Shown here in pieces: positions 1-9,286 of a stretch of 64,000 bases of DNA. Origin of the DNA: an uncultured Schlesneria sp. Lineage in GTDB: Bacteria > Planctomycetota > Planctomycetia > Planctomycetales > Planctomycetaceae. The stretch covers positions 1 through 64,000 of the forward strand of contig CAIMFH010000163.1 of assembly GCA_903840265.1 (NCBI GenBank), read 5' to 3'. Numbering within the stretch: the stretch's first letter is position 1; the number at the start of each line of letters is the position of its first letter. The position numbers and the translations under genes are program-made. The notes below the pieces were generated by a model. It searched no databases and had not been told where the DNA came from. It saw nothing but the letters and a program-made list of their open reading frames with translations.

Positions 1-19
1 CTGTTATTGTGGGTCCATC

Positions 20-130
20 GACATGCGCGGCTCGGCAGGAGCCTCGCCCGCCTCACCCTCCCAAATACCAACACTGTTTCGCGAACAGAATTCCGCACGG
101 CCATTTAACAGTCGCGGGTTTTTCGTTGGC
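20..130 (-). repeat. GEAPAEP-type interspersed repeat
   Basis: Read on the minus strand, this stretch encodes the peptide string GIWEGEAGEAPAEP. From memory, near-identical strings (WEGEAPAEP) recur in spurious hypothetical proteins of many planctomycete genomes, where they mark a dispersed intergenic repeat and not a real gene. Both strands are open here for about 65-70 codons, which suits a GC-rich repeat. No ribosome-binding site or domain supports a protein. The rest of positions 1-352 shows nothing else apart from the Shine-Dalgarno of the next gene. Confidence 0.5.
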
Positions 131-352
131 TTTCCTCTCGGCGGAGCGAGAGCGTTACCGATGAACTCCCACTCGATATCCGCAAGCCGGCCATGCTTTT
201 TTGACCAGTACATATACATGTGAATAATTGAAGAATTGAGAATAATTATTCATATGCAATCACGTTTGTAGACAGGTTCGAAGCAAGGTGCCTACTGTGG
301 CATGTGCAATGTGCATGTCGCACAACAAGACCTTGTTTTCGAAGGAGTCCCA

Positions 353-1261
353 ATGACACGTTCGCAGTGGATTTCGAAGCTGGCGTTGGTGTTCGCGCTT
401 TGTGGGGCCATCGCAGCAAGCGATAGGGCTTTGGCTGGTAATGTCACTCTCGTCCGACGTTCAACTGGAAATTCACAGAAAATCGGCGCGACGAGATTAA
501 CTGAATTTATATATCCTATTATCGAAATCGTCACAGTCGCTGATGAAGATGAAGCGGATATTCCCGATGGACTTCCCTCAGTGATTGCGCCACTCACGGC
601 AGATGGCGACAGTTCGACGACTCATGTTGATGGCTATTACCAAGGCCAACTGGCAGGAACCTTTGATCACCAGAACGTCATCGACCACACTGGGGAATCA
701 TTGTTTCATCAAGATCTCGAGTTGGAGTACGGAGATGGAGTCGTACTTACATCGAAGATTCAGCATAGCTGGGATCTTGCGAAGGGCGACCTTGATTTAA
801 CGATTGATGGTGATGGAGTCCAATTCATTAAGGTCACCTTTGAAATGGATTGGCAGGCTAGTGGAATCGTGACCGGTTCTACGGAATTCGATGGCGATGC
901 AGTCATCCAGGAGCGTTATGTTGAGATCTCAATCCTGCGTAATGGAGCTTTGGTCGCCAGTATCAATACAGACGATTACAGCCGTCTCAGTACTCGGACA
1001 GAAGACGGGATTTCGCATGGACTTGAAACCGACTCGCCTGCCAACAACGGAAACAATTCCTTTGGCAATGTGAGCACTGCTGACGATTTCGGTTTCTGGG
1101 CATCGAGTGGAGATCGCATAACATATTCCATCAGTACCGCTTACTCACACTCTGCTTACCTAGAGAATCTGGTCAATCCCCCCACTGATTTTGACGCAGG
1201 TTTTGTTGCCGATGGCCTTGTGAACTGGCGATTTGCGATGGAAGATTCGCATATCGATTAG
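353..1261 (+). CDS. Secreted protein of unknown function
   Basis: This is a 302-residue protein whose function I do not recognise. I chose the ATG at 353 because GAAGGAG lies six bases upstream and the first residues form a clear signal peptide: a basic start (MTRSQWISK), a hydrophobic stretch (LALVFALCGAIAA), and a likely cleavage near SDRALAG. The mature part is acidic, rich in Asp, Gly, Ser and Thr, and predicted mostly beta. It has no cysteine cluster and no C-terminal membrane segment. The composition resembles extracellular or cell-surface beta-sandwich proteins of planctomycetes, but no domain is certain. It stands alone, with no co-directional neighbour close by. Confidence 0.8.
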   Translation: MTRSQWISKLALVFALCGAIAASDRALAGNVTLVRRSTGNSQKIGATRLTEFIYPIIEIVTVADEDEADIPDGLPSVIAPLTADGDSSTTHVDGYYQGQLAGTFDHQNVIDHTGESLFHQDLELEYGDGVVLTSKIQHSWDLAKGDLDLTIDGDGVQFIKVTFEMDWQASGIVTGSTEFDGDAVIQERYVEISILRNGALVASINTDDYSRLSTRTEDGISHGLETDSPANNGNNSFGNVSTADDFGFWASSGDRITYSISTAYSHSAYLENLVNPPTDFDAGFVADGLVNWRFAMEDSHID

Positions 1262-1550
1262 CATCAACAGCAGAATCGGCTAAGTGACTAGTTGATGTCG
1301 AAGCAAGGCTGGGAATCTGTTCATCGCAGGTTACTGGCCTTGTTTGTTTTGATGCCTCTGTTATTTTTTGGAGTGGCACGACGGGGTGGCGGACGATGTC
1401 TTCCCTGCCAACTAACCGTAACCACCGCGATCTTTGCCGAGAGCCGCGAAGCTCGCCTGAAAGGCTTCGAAGACTCTCCTGCTCGCGGGCCTTAAAAGCC
1501 AACTGATGGCGACGAACTGCCGAGGTTCAGTAGCCCTCTCGCTCTATGAA
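1262..1550. other. Intergenic stretch without a supported gene
   Basis: Short open frames exist on both strands, but none has a convincing ribosome-binding site or recognisable protein. A GC-rich segment at about 1436-1496 contains small inverted repeats such as GCCTGAAAGGC, and may be a decayed dispersed repeat. Confidence 0.4.
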
Positions 1551-2016
1551 TTACATTCCCTCCGGCCAATGACGAGTCGCTTCCAGCGATTCGCCCCGTC
1601 TCCAGCAAGTTCTTCAAGCTCACCAGGATGTTCGGCCAGCCACTCGATAACACCATGTGATCAGTTTCGAATCTGGCCGGTCCATTTCGTGCGTGACAGT
1701 GAGTTTCACGACTTCGCCCTGCTCCTCCAGTTCATACGTCATGCGCGAGAACCCTTCCTCTCGCAACTCCGGCATGAATTGGTTTTGCCAGGAGAGCACC
1801 GGTCGCCGGTAGGGTTCGATCTCGAGGACTTCACCCGCATCGCCGACCCGCCCGTCGGGAATCATCAATTTTCCACGACGACCCCACGTTCCAATCGCAT
1901 TCCTGCGATGTCTCGCACCAATATTGGCGCGTGAACTCCGGATCGATCAACGCCTGCCAGAGCTTTTGTGGAGTGGTCCAGATGTAAGTCACGTAAACAA
2001 AATGCGAATCTGCCAT
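1551..2016 (-). pseudogene. SRPBCC / AHSA1-like protein, broken by three frameshifts
   Basis: Three reading frames together spell one SRPBCC-family protein of about 154 residues. It starts at ATG 2016 behind AGGAGCG with MADSHFVYVTYIWTTPQKLW, continues in a second frame with MIPDGRVGDAGEVLEIEP and WQNQFMPELREEG, then SSGWPNILVSLKNLLETG, and ends ESLEATRHWPEGM at TAA 1551. The frame changes fall at a 4-base A/T run (1869-1872), near 1652-1662, and at a 4-base C/G run (1594-1597). The net shift of +1 fits insertion, deletion, insertion. Family members bind small hydrophobic ligands and are often partnered with ArsR-type regulators, but none is adjacent here. It is either a recent pseudogene or a site of sequencing error. 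Confidence 0.8.
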
Positions 2017-2066
2017 TTGCTCGCTCCTGGTTTCGCTCAGCCCAACCTCGGGACTGAGCCCATTAT

Positions 2067-2082
2067 GCAACCATATGGTTGC
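2067..2082. promoter_or_regulatory. Perfect 16-bp palindrome, candidate operator
   Basis: GCAACCATATGGTTGC is a perfect inverted repeat 50 bases upstream of the broken SRPBCC gene's start, with another GGTTGCAT a few bases further out. Size and position suit a dimeric winged-helix repressor such as ArsR. The regulator itself is not in the window, so this is an inference. Confidence 0.45.
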
Positions 2083-2118
2083 CTGTCAAGGTGGTTGCAT
2101 TCGGTTGTTCTCCAAACG

Positions 2119-2156
2119 AAAACAGCCCCGCTAACCAAGTCTGGTTGCGGGGCTGC
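2119..2156 (-). terminator. Rho-independent terminator of the first DUF1559 gene
   Basis: On the minus strand a 9-bp GC stem (CAGCCCCGC pairing with GCGGGGCTG) is extended by an inner AACCA/TGGTT pairing and followed by TTTTCGTTT. It lies about 33 bases past the stop of the gene at 2189-3205. Confidence 0.85.
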
Positions 2157-2188
2157 GATAGAGTAGGCAATTGATCGAGAGGACTCGA

Positions 2189-3205
2189 TTAATAGTCACC
2201 GACGACTTCGCCATCCTTGGGATTGGCTAAACGACGAATCGTGTTGTAGTCGGTATTCTCCGAGATGAACTTGACAGCGCCGTCACCCATCAGAGCATGA
2301 CAACCGCCAACATGCAGACTGAACGGTTCGTCGTTCGGTCCGCAGTTGTTGGTCCCCCAAGGGCAACCGGCAGGACCACCGGTCGGGGTCTTATTGTTGT
2401 TGATGAACGCTCCGCGGTTGGCCGGTGGGCCAGAGATTCCACTGGCGCTATCTGGGTCGGCCCAGCGACCTGGAATCCCAAAGTTTCCACCGCCGGAGTA
2501 TGGCGTGGCGTTAGCGGACGATGCGAGTTGCGAGGCATCAAACGGATGGATGCCACCCAGAGGTCCGGCGCTCACGTCGTACGATCCACCGTTGTTGGTC
2601 GGCCGTCCAGCATCTTCGATGACCAGAAACGTGTTGCTCAAACCATCGGTGCAATACGCAATCGAATTGCAGAAGCCAAGCGCTCCCTTAACGTCAACTC
2701 CTTGAACGTTCTTTTGGCGAGTGCCGCTGCTGTCATAATCGACGTAGGCGATCGGCATGTAGTCGGTCAGTCCATAACCCAATGAGTCTGGCCCCGTGGT
2801 CCCGTTGCTGGGGCACAGGAATGCCGAGATCTTTGTTTTGCACAGCACTTGATTGGTGGTGAAGGTGTAGCTGTTTGCGAAATTGAAGGCATTGTACAAA
2901 GGTGCCTGATCCGTCAATGGCAGAATGGCAACGAACATCGAAACCGGGAAGAAGCGTCGAACGGTCGGATTTGTCGATTCGTCGGTCGATTCTCCCGAGC
3001 TGGGGAAAACCCTATAGGTGCTTTCATAGTTGTGGATCGCCAATCCCATCTGCTTCAGATTGTTTTTGCACTGCGTGCGGCGTGCCGCTTCGCGAGCTTG
3101 CTGCACGGCTGGCAACAGCAGTGCAATCAGAACGGCGATGATCGCGATCACGACCAGCAGTTCGATCAGTGTGAAACCCTTCTTGCGGACACTCACTTTG
3201 GACAT
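2189..3205 (-). CDS. DUF1559 prepilin-like protein (paralogue 1)
   Basis: A 338-residue member of the large planctomycete DUF1559 family. The N-terminus carries a type IV prepilin signal: a short basic leader ending in KKG, then [20 protein letters not shown] as hydrophobic helix, followed by [20 protein letters not shown]. Near the C-terminus is the family's H-x9-DG motif ([12 protein letters not shown]). Such proteins are thought to be pseudopilin-like surface or secretion components processed by a prepilin peptidase; the exact role is unknown. The next minus-strand gene is a close paralogue of nearly the same length. Each has its own leader and terminator, so they are probably transcribed separately. 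Confidence 0.93.
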   Translation of the reverse strand: MSKVSVRKKGFTLIELLVVIAIIAVLIALLLPAVQQAREAARRTQCKNNLKQMGLAIHNYESTYRVFPSSGESTDESTNPTVRRFFPVSMFVAILPLTDQAPLYNAFNFANSYTFTTNQVLCKTKISAFLCPSNGTTGPDSLGYGLTDYMPIAYVDYDSSGTRQKNVQGVDVKGALGFCNSIAYCTDGLSNTFLVIEDAGRPTNNGGSYDVSAGPLGGIHPFDASQLASSANATPYSGGGNFGIPGRWADPDSASGISGPPANRGAFINNNKTPTGGPAGCPWGTNNCGPNDEPFSLHVGGCHALMGDGAVKFISENTDYNTIRRLANPKDGEVVGDY

Positions 3206-3564
3206 TCAGACAGTTTCCTTAAATGTATTCGACCAGAACAGGGACACGACAATGTTGAACGAACCGCTTCTTGCGCTGACAATGACGCAAGATTTGGCGA
3301 CCCCGAATTCAACATTGAATGGCCCGAGGTCTGGTTTGGTCCTTCTGCTGTCAGCAGTTTGAATGAACTGCGAAGAACAGATGAACGAATTATGAATCAG
3401 ATTGTGAAGAAAAGATGAACGTTCCGTGAAAAACTCCCGCGGTGGATTTCGGAAATCCTGCAAGCCCCTCTCGAAGTGCCTCGAAACGAAAGCAGCCCCG
3501 AAAACCATGACTGGCTTGCGGGGCTGCGGTGTTTGTCGCCGAAACCTGAGCGAAACGGGTTCGC
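3206..3564. other. Spacer between DUF1559 genes with a shared leader
   Basis: There is no gene here. The part next to the 3205 start holds ACACGACAATGTTGAAC (3244-3260) and, at about 3306-3335, a longer block beginning AATTCAACATTGAATGG. Both recur at 4648-4664 and about 4756-4785 upstream of the second paralogue, so the 5' region was duplicated with the gene or is kept as promoter or leader. The other end holds the terminator of the second gene. Confidence 0.7.
3492..3527 (-). terminator. Rho-independent terminator of the second DUF1559 gene
   Basis: GCAGCCCCG pairs with CGGGGCTGC around an ACCA/TGG-containing loop, followed on the minus strand by CTTTCGTTTCG. Its layout mirrors the terminator after the first paralogue. 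Confidence 0.8.
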
Positions 3565-4608
3565 TTAGAAATCGCCGATGACTTCGCCATCCTTCGGATT
3601 GGCCAATCGACGAACAGTGTTGAAATCGACATTATCGGAAAGGAATCTCACGCTACCGTCACCCAGCAGCGCATGAACGCCACCTATGTGCAAGCTTGCG
3701 GGTTCATCGTTCGGACCGCAATTGTTGACACTCCACAAGCAACCGGCGGGACCGCCAGTCGGCGTCTTATTGTTGTTGATGAACTGACCGGTCATGTTCG
3801 GTGGGCCAGAAATTCCGCTGCCGCTATCTGGGTCGGCCCAACGACCAGGAACTCCAAATGTGCCCCCGGCGGCGTACGGGGTCTGGTTCTTCGAAGCGGC
3901 CAACTGTGTGCTGTCGTAAGCCTGGCTGCCACCCAAGGCCGCGCCGGCACTGCTGATATCGTACGAACCACCGTTGCTGGCGGGGCGACCCGAATCTTCG
4001 ATCACGAGTACAGTGTTACTCAGACCATCGGTGCAGGAAGAGATACCGTTGCAGAAGCCCAAAGCGCCAGCTTTGTCAACACCTTGGACGTTGGCCGTGT
4101 ACGAACCAGCCACTCCACCGCGAGCACCGTTGGCGGCAAAATCGACGTACGCCACTGGCATGTAGTCGGTCATTCCGTAGCCAAGTTGGTCCGGTCCGGT
4201 GACTCCATTGCTGGGGCATAACATCGAGGGCAGTTTCGATTTCGCCAAGCCGGCGTTCGCGGCATTGGTGTAGTGAACGCTAAAGTTCCATGCTTGGTAC
4301 AACGGAGCCTGATCGATGAACGGCAGGATCGCAGTTGCGGTGGAAACTGGGAAGAATCGGCGTGTCGTGGGACTGGTCGATTCGTCGGTTGATTCGCCCG
4401 AGCTGGGGAAAACTTTAAAAGTGCTCTCGTAATTATGGATTCCCAGTCCATAGTTCTTCAGATTGTTCTTGCATTGAGTACGGCGGGCAGCTTCGCGAGC
4501 CTGCTGTACTGCGGGCAGCAGTAGTGCAATCAGAACGGCGATGATCGCGATCACGACCAGCAGTTCGATCAGTGTAAAACCCTTCTTGCGGACAGTCATT
4601 TTCGGCAT
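3565..4608 (-). CDS. DUF1559 prepilin-like protein (paralogue 2)
   Basis: A 347-residue paralogue of the gene at 2189-3205, with the same prepilin leader (KKG then [20 protein letters not shown]), the same [16 protein letters not shown] block and an H-x9-DG motif ([12 protein letters not shown]) near the end. Identity is high through the N-terminal 100 residues and the C-terminal third ([24 protein letters not shown]). The middle differs by small insertions such as [11 protein letters not shown], which explains the extra nine residues. ATG 4608 is preferred, though MTVRKKG three codons in is possible. A tandem duplication is the simplest origin. It is probably an exported pseudopilin-like protein of unknown partner. 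Confidence 0.93.
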   Translation of the reverse strand: MPKMTVRKKGFTLIELLVVIAIIAVLIALLLPAVQQAREAARRTQCKNNLKNYGLGIHNYESTFKVFPSSGESTDESTSPTTRRFFPVSTATAILPFIDQAPLYQAWNFSVHYTNAANAGLAKSKLPSMLCPSNGVTGPDQLGYGMTDYMPVAYVDFAANGARGGVAGSYTANVQGVDKAGALGFCNGISSCTDGLSNTVLVIEDSGRPASNGGSYDISSAGAALGGSQAYDSTQLAASKNQTPYAAGGTFGVPGRWADPDSGSGISGPPNMTGQFINNNKTPTGGPAGCLWSVNNCGPNDEPASLHIGGVHALLGDGSVRFLSDNVDFNTVRRLANPKDGEVIGDF

Positions 4609-5142
4609 TCGAACAATTTCCTTTAGATGAACCTAACCAGGACAGAAACACGACAATGTTGAACAACTGCTTCCTGCTTGTACTTTTCTTCCCTGACTCA
4701 AATCGGCGACAAGAACGCACTACGCCATAGACGACGCCCTCCTGTTGGCTAGCCTAATTCAACACTGAAAGGCCCGAGGCCTGTCTGGTCGCTCTGTTGG
4801 GTGGTTAGTTTAGGCCGCGATGTGAACATTCGATGAACAGCGCGTGAAAACTCTCTTGCCTGAACAAAAGGGGCGCAGGTCTAACCAGCAATCATCGCCT
4901 TCGTTTTATGCAGCGCACGAACGGCGACCGTGTGCGACCCACGATTTGTGAGAATTCGGCGAGTAATCGATGAACCCAACTCGCGTCATGAAAAGGGATC
5001 CACCGTCGACCACTGGATGGTGAAGCTTTGGCGATTCGACGCACGCGGCTTCGGTTCGCCGCGCTGCACTGTCGCGCGCACCGTGTACGTCCCCGAGTTC
5101 GCAGGTAACCACCGTGAAAACCCCCACCACAAAAAACAAAAA
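4609..5142. other. Long intergenic region upstream of DUF1559 paralogue 2
   Basis: No supported gene. The first 170 bases hold leader elements also found upstream of the other paralogue. The remainder (about 4800-5130) contains only short overlapping open frames without ribosome-binding sites or recognisable products. Confidence 0.5.
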
Positions 5143-5165
5143 GCCGCGAGTGAATCACTCGCGGC
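5143..5165. terminator. Rho-independent terminator after the DUF309 gene
   Basis: A perfect 10-bp stem (GCCGCGAGTG pairing with CACTCGCGGC, loop AAT) is flanked by an A-rich tract on one side and TTTTC on the other. It can work in both directions, and on the minus strand it follows the DUF309 stop by about 28 bases. Confidence 0.88.
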
Positions 5166-5192
5166 TTTTCATTTCACAATTCGTGATGACAT

Positions 5193-5756
5193 CTATGCCA
5201 GCGGCATCGGTTCCGTCTGCAGAACAAACGGGAACACGCGCGACGGCTTGTGCGGCGAACTGATGCGTTCCTTGTAAGAAATCTGGGCGGCACGATCGGC
5301 GGCAAACTGCAGCAGAGTGAACTCCAGACCGCAGAAATATTCCGAACCGACTTCAGCCGCGACATCGGCAAAAACTTCGCCAGCCGAAGCCGCATGTCGA
5401 CGGACGCCGTGGATGCTGTTCTCGCGAACCTTCACGCCAGCGGCCGACAACTTCACCAGCCCCTTCAGAAACTTTCCTACGGCCGTATCGGGCCCAGAGG
5501 CGCGCCATAGCCGTTCCCACTCTTCATGAGCTTCCCAATAGAAGCCGTGATTAAAGAAATCCAGCGCCAGCAGGTAGTGACGGTTTTCGGCCCAATTGGT
5601 CGGCGTCAGCATGCGTGGCGGAGGTGATTTCCGTTGGTAGCTGTGGCCGCGTGGATCGCGAATAGGATGCGGGGTATCCGATCCTGGAACAAATGTATAA
5701 CCCGGCAAATCGGTTGACGGGAGGAGCCTGACGGCTTCGACGGTTGCTTCCATCAT
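5193..5756 (-). CDS. DUF309 domain protein
   Basis: About 187 residues. The DUF309 signature is clear in the middle: [20 protein letters not shown], the H-x-x-x-W/Y-E-A-H-E-x-W-E helix typical of the family, followed by [18 protein letters not shown]. The family is alpha-helical and of unknown biochemical role; the conserved His and Glu suggest a possible metal site. An N-terminal extension of about 55 residues, rich in Pro and including [15 protein letters not shown], precedes the domain. The frame opens at a GTG (5759), but the ATG at 5756 with GAAGGAA upstream is the likelier start. It stands alone with its own terminator. Confidence 0.85.
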   Translation of the reverse strand: MMEATVEAVRLLPSTDLPGYTFVPGSDTPHPIRDPRGHSYQRKSPPPRMLTPTNWAENRHYLLALDFFNHGFYWEAHEEWERLWRASGPDTAVGKFLKGLVKLSAAGVKVRENSIHGVRRHAASAGEVFADVAAEVGSEYFCGLEFTLLQFAADRAAQISYKERISSPHKPSRVFPFVLQTEPMPLA

Positions 5757-6110
5757 CACTTTCTAGTTCCTTCACTCTAATTTGCGAGCCGAATTGGCTC
5801 GAAAATCTCCGCTTAGTCCCACTAAAACGAGTTAATCAAAAGGGTTCGATCAACTCGGTGTGTTGGCGGCCCGGATGCATTCTACGCAAACGAATTCCTG
5901 CGTTCTTGATTCCAACGAGGACTGGTAACTCGCTCGGCGCGACCGCAAAATCTTGAAACGCGGCAGAGAACCAATAGGGCGAGAACCAACTTCGACCGAG
6001 ATCATGGGCAGGACTCGCTGAGGCCCAAGTTCGGGTTATCAGAGAGATTAGGGACCTAGCATACCGCAGAAATTCGTAATTGGGAGAGGAATTTCTTAAT
6101 TTTCCTGAGT
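5757..6110. other. Intergenic region, nothing recognised
   Basis: About 350 bases between DUF309 and sufE. It presumably holds the DUF309 promoter and the 3' region of sufE. I see no hairpin with a T-run, no conserved open frame and no RNA gene. Confidence 0.5.
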
Positions 6111-6545
6111 TCAGGAAGGAACGGCCCCGTCCCCTTGGGCAACTCGTACTGCCTGCTTAAGCCGCGCAATCACCCCGCGAAACCCCTGCTGCCGCGTCAT
6201 TCCCAACGCCGAACCAAGCCCCAACGCGGAAATCAGGTCATCCGGCAGGCTCCGCACGGCCTCGACGGATTCTCCATCCAGGCCCACCACCACCAGTGCC
6301 ACCAATCCGCGAACTGTCGGCGATTTTTGCGGGACATCCGCCTCCAAATGCACCCGTCCCCGCTCGACATCGACCCACAGGTGTACCGGAGTCTGGCACT
6401 CCTGGACTCGACACGTCTCTGGAAACGGGACCGCGGCCCGGTTGCCCGAAATCGCCGGCAGTTGGTCGGCAAACTCAACCAGCCATTCCAGCTTCTCCGT
6501 ACTATCCAATTCGGCCAATTCGGCGGCCAACTCATCCAGCTTCAT
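6111..6545 (-). CDS. sufE: SufE-family cysteine desulfuration protein
   Basis: 144 residues, the usual SufE length. SufE accepts persulfide sulfur from the cysteine desulfurase SufS and passes it to the SufBCD scaffold for Fe-S cluster assembly in the cytoplasm. The N-terminal helix pair (LDSTEKLEWLVEFADQLPAI) and the segment CRVQECQTPVHLWVDVE match the family; the Cys of VQECQT is the expected sulfur acceptor. The C-terminus shows LGLGSALGMTRQQGFRGVIA, close to SufE's conserved xLSPxRxNG-like end. ATG 6545 is chosen behind GAGGGAG; an upstream extension in the same frame (to 6713) has no family similarity. No sufS or sufBCD is adjacent. Confidence 0.9.
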   Translation of the reverse strand: MKLDELAAELAELDSTEKLEWLVEFADQLPAISGNRAAVPFPETCRVQECQTPVHLWVDVERGRVHLEADVPQKSPTVRGLVALVVVGLDGESVEAVRSLPDDLISALGLGSALGMTRQQGFRGVIARLKQAVRVAQGDGAVPS

Positions 6546-6818
6546 AAACTCCCTCGTACAAAAAGCATTGTTTGAAAGAGTATAGCCGTTTCCAAATTTC
6601 AGATCATGCTGGCGTAGTATCGGGTCAGCCAGATTCTGCGCAACCAATCGCGCCAAGAGATTGGGCGAAGTCGATGTGCGACCAACGACTACACGAGTTG
6701 TGCCACTCAACACACGCTACCGTTTCCCTAAGCGAAGTTGAGTTGGTTACAATCATCCCTGCTCGCCCACAGGACGGGAGGTATTAAGGCCCAAGCCGAC
6801 AAAGAAAGATCTCTGGAA

Positions 6819-7997
6819 ATGAATGGTCTTCAAGTGACAGGCGCCGGCCACCGGATTAAGCGCGCCATGGCGGTCGGCCTGATTCTGATTTACGCAACAG
6901 GCACTTGTACTGCGGCGACGCTGGAGAAGAATATCGCTGCGATTCGGGCCGTGGGACCAGAAGGGCAGGGACACTCGGCTGCGATTGCTGCAATGAAAGA
7001 GCTATCGGTCGGCCCTGCAGATTCTTTATTTCCACTGCTCAATGCCTTCGACGACGCCAGTCCGCTCGCCATCAACTGGCTGCGCGGTGCCGTCGATGCC
7101 GTCGCCGATCGGGAGCTGAAGTCTACGGGCCACCTCCCTGCGGCGAAGCTGGAAGCGTTCATCAAGGATACCAGCCGCCGTGCGGAAGCGCGGCGACTGG
7201 CTTATGAGTGGCTGATCAAGGTGGATCCCGCCGCCGCCGACCGCCTGATCCCTGGCATGATCAAAGACGCCAGCCCGGAATTTCGTCGTGATGCCGTTCA
7301 GCGTCTCATCAAATTGGCTACCGGTGCCCAAGAAGAAAAGCAGCCGGAGCGAGCCCTGAAGCTTTACCACGAAGCGCTCGCCGGAGCGGTCGACGACGAT
7401 CAAGTCAAATCGATCGTCACACCGCTACGCGAGATGGGCCAGACCATCGACCTCCAGAAGCACTTTGGCTTCCTGACGGAGTGGTCCATCGCAGGTCCGT
7501 TCGACAACACCGGCCTGAAAGGCTTCGATACAGTCTACGCACCGGAAAAAGGAATCGACCTCGCCGCGACCTACGACGGGAAAGAGGGGCCAGTGACATG
7601 GAAGAAGGTTTCGACGGCAGATGAGTACGGAGTATTGAACATCGCCAAGCAGCTCTCTCCGTTCAAGGGGGCCGCGATGTATGCCACGACGACCTTCGAC
7701 TCGGACAAAGCTCGTCCCGTCGAATTCCGATTGGGTACTCCCAACGCCTGGAAGTTGTGGGTGAATGGCAAGCTGGTCTTTGCTCGCGACGAATATCATC
7801 GCGGCGTGCAACTGGACCAATACTCGGTGAAAACCGATCTCAAGAAGGGCCCGAACGTCATTCTGTTAAAGGTCTGCCAGAACGAGCAGACGGAAGAATG
7901 GGCTCAGGACTACAAGTATCAGATCCGCATCTGCGACTCGACAGGTGCCGCCATTCTGCCAAGTCCCGCCGCGGCCACATCTCAAGTCGTTCGTTGA
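6819..7997 (+). CDS. Secreted HEAT-like protein with a C-terminal beta domain
   Basis: About 392 residues from ATG 6819. A signal peptide lies at about residues 15-35 (RAMAVGLILIYATGTCTAA). Residues about 40-215 are alpha-helical, with repeats resembling HEAT or tetratricopeptide units (IAAIRAVGPEGQGHSAAIAA, SPEFRRDAVQRLIKLA, PERALKLYHEALAGAVDDD). From about 225 (FLTEWSIAGPFDN) a beta-sandwich follows, with AWKLWVNGKLVFARDEYHRG and GPNVILLKVCQNE. This is typical of galactose-binding-like domains that planctomycetes fuse to exported proteins. The role is unknown. A PQQ-propeller gene starts 56 bases downstream on the same strand, so the two are probably co-transcribed and act outside the cytoplasm. 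Confidence 0.82.
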   Translation: MNGLQVTGAGHRIKRAMAVGLILIYATGTCTAATLEKNIAAIRAVGPEGQGHSAAIAAMKELSVGPADSLFPLLNAFDDASPLAINWLRGAVDAVADRELKSTGHLPAAKLEAFIKDTSRRAEARRLAYEWLIKVDPAAADRLIPGMIKDASPEFRRDAVQRLIKLATGAQEEKQPERALKLYHEALAGAVDDDQVKSIVTPLREMGQTIDLQKHFGFLTEWSIAGPFDNTGLKGFDTVYAPEKGIDLAATYDGKEGPVTWKKVSTADEYGVLNIAKQLSPFKGAAMYATTTFDSDKARPVEFRLGTPNAWKLWVNGKLVFARDEYHRGVQLDQYSVKTDLKKGPNVILLKVCQNEQTEEWAQDYKYQIRICDSTGAAILPSPAAATSQVVR

Positions 7998-8053
7998 ACT
8001 CAGGCGACGTTAGAGCCTTCTTAATAGTCAATTATCTCCGTCTGGAGTCGTTT

Positions 8054-9262
8054 ATGCGTTTCTTCGTTTTGGTTTGGATGATTGGATTCAGTGCTGCCAC
8101 TCTTCAAGCGGGCGACTGGCGGCAGTTCCGAGGGACTAACGGAAGCTCGATCTCGACAGAAACCGGACTGCCGATCAAGTGGTCTGCGACAGAAAACATC
8201 GCTTGGAAGGTGAAGCTTCCCGGCCGCGGACTCAGTTCGCCCATCGTCGTAGGCGATCGGATTTTTGTGACATGCTCCAGCGGCTTCCGTCAGGATCGGT
8301 TGCACGTCGTCTGCTTAAACGCCACCGATGGCAGTGTGCGTTGGGATCGTCAGTTCACAGCCACTGGTCGAACGATGACCTTCCCTAAGATCTGCAATGC
8401 GACTCCGTCGCCAGCCAGCGATGGCCAGCGAGTGTTTGCCCTTTTCTCAAGCAACGACCTGATCTGCCTGGATCTGGATGGCAACCTGCAATGGTATCGC
8501 GGCCTGACCTATGATCATCCGAATGTCAGCAACAGTCTGGGCATGGCGTCGTCCCCGGTTGTCATCGGCGACACGGTGGTGGCGCAGGTGGAGAACGACA
8601 GTCAGTCGCTCGCAACGGGCATCGACGTGGCAACAGGTCTGTCGCGTTGGACGATAGAACGGCCCAAACGAGCCAACTGGACCTCGGCGGTCACGTTAAC
8701 GAAGGAAACCGGAGCTGACGACAATCTGGTTCTGTTGCAGTCGTCCGCGGGCATCGCGGCCATTGATCCAATCACAGGCAAATCAGCCTGGAACTATGAC
8801 GCCGGTGCCTCCACCATTCCATCTGCGGTCGTTTCCGAAGGCATCATCTACCTGCCATCTCAAGGGATCACCGCGTTGCAACCACCCAAAGGAAGCGCGA
8901 ACCCCGAGGTTCTCTGGAAAGGCAACAAGCTTGGGCCTGGGACAGCCAGCCCAATCGCCTACGACGGGCGGCTATATACCGTGAACGCTGCTGGAGTTCT
9001 GATTGCTGCCGACCTGAAGACCGGCGAAGAGAAATGGAAATTGCGTCTGGAAGGTCCCTTCAGCGGGACACCCATCGTCGCCGATGGACTGCTGTACATC
9101 TTTAACGAAAAAGGGGTCGGCCAAGTCATTAAACCCGGCGACACCAGTGGTGAAGTCGTCGGATCAAATGACTTGGGAGAAATGTTTCTCTGCACGCCCG
9201 CCGTGTCAGGCGGAGCCATCTATATCCGCAGCGATTCAACCTTGTGGAAGATTGCCAAATAG
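8054..9262 (+). CDS. Exported PQQ-like beta-propeller protein
   Basis: 402 residues from ATG 8054; the frame is open further upstream, but that part overlaps the preceding gene and lacks similarity. Signal peptide: MRFFVLVWMIGFSAATLQA, then GDWRQFRGTNGSS, the WxQFRGxxG opening of the planctomycete outer-membrane PQQ-repeat family. Blade repeats follow the GxxxALDxxTGxxxW scheme, for example CLNATDGSVRWDR, AIDPITGKSAWNYD and AADLKTGEEKWKL. Members resemble the BamB fold and PQQ dehydrogenases, but most have no cofactor and the role is unassigned. It is probably co-transcribed with the gene ending at 7997. Confidence 0.9.
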   Translation: MRFFVLVWMIGFSAATLQAGDWRQFRGTNGSSISTETGLPIKWSATENIAWKVKLPGRGLSSPIVVGDRIFVTCSSGFRQDRLHVVCLNATDGSVRWDRQFTATGRTMTFPKICNATPSPASDGQRVFALFSSNDLICLDLDGNLQWYRGLTYDHPNVSNSLGMASSPVVIGDTVVAQVENDSQSLATGIDVATGLSRWTIERPKRANWTSAVTLTKETGADDNLVLLQSSAGIAAIDPITGKSAWNYDAGASTIPSAVVSEGIIYLPSQGITALQPPKGSANPEVLWKGNKLGPGTASPIAYDGRLYTVNAAGVLIAADLKTGEEKWKLRLEGPFSGTPIVADGLLYIFNEKGVGQVIKPGDTSGEVVGSNDLGEMFLCTPAVSGGAIYIRSDSTLWKIAK

Positions 9263-9286
9263 CAGCCTTCCACCCGAGGCAACACC

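Noticed and set aside
1292-1495. 67-codon plus-strand frame with a hydrophobic stretch (LLALFVLMPLLFFG)
   Set aside because: It could mimic a signal peptide, but the rest is repeat-like GC-rich sequence without a family, and no ribosome-binding site is clear.
4930-5277. 115-codon plus-strand open frame
   Set aside because: It crosses a terminator hairpin and runs into the DUF309 coding region on the other strand; no ribosome-binding site or similarity.
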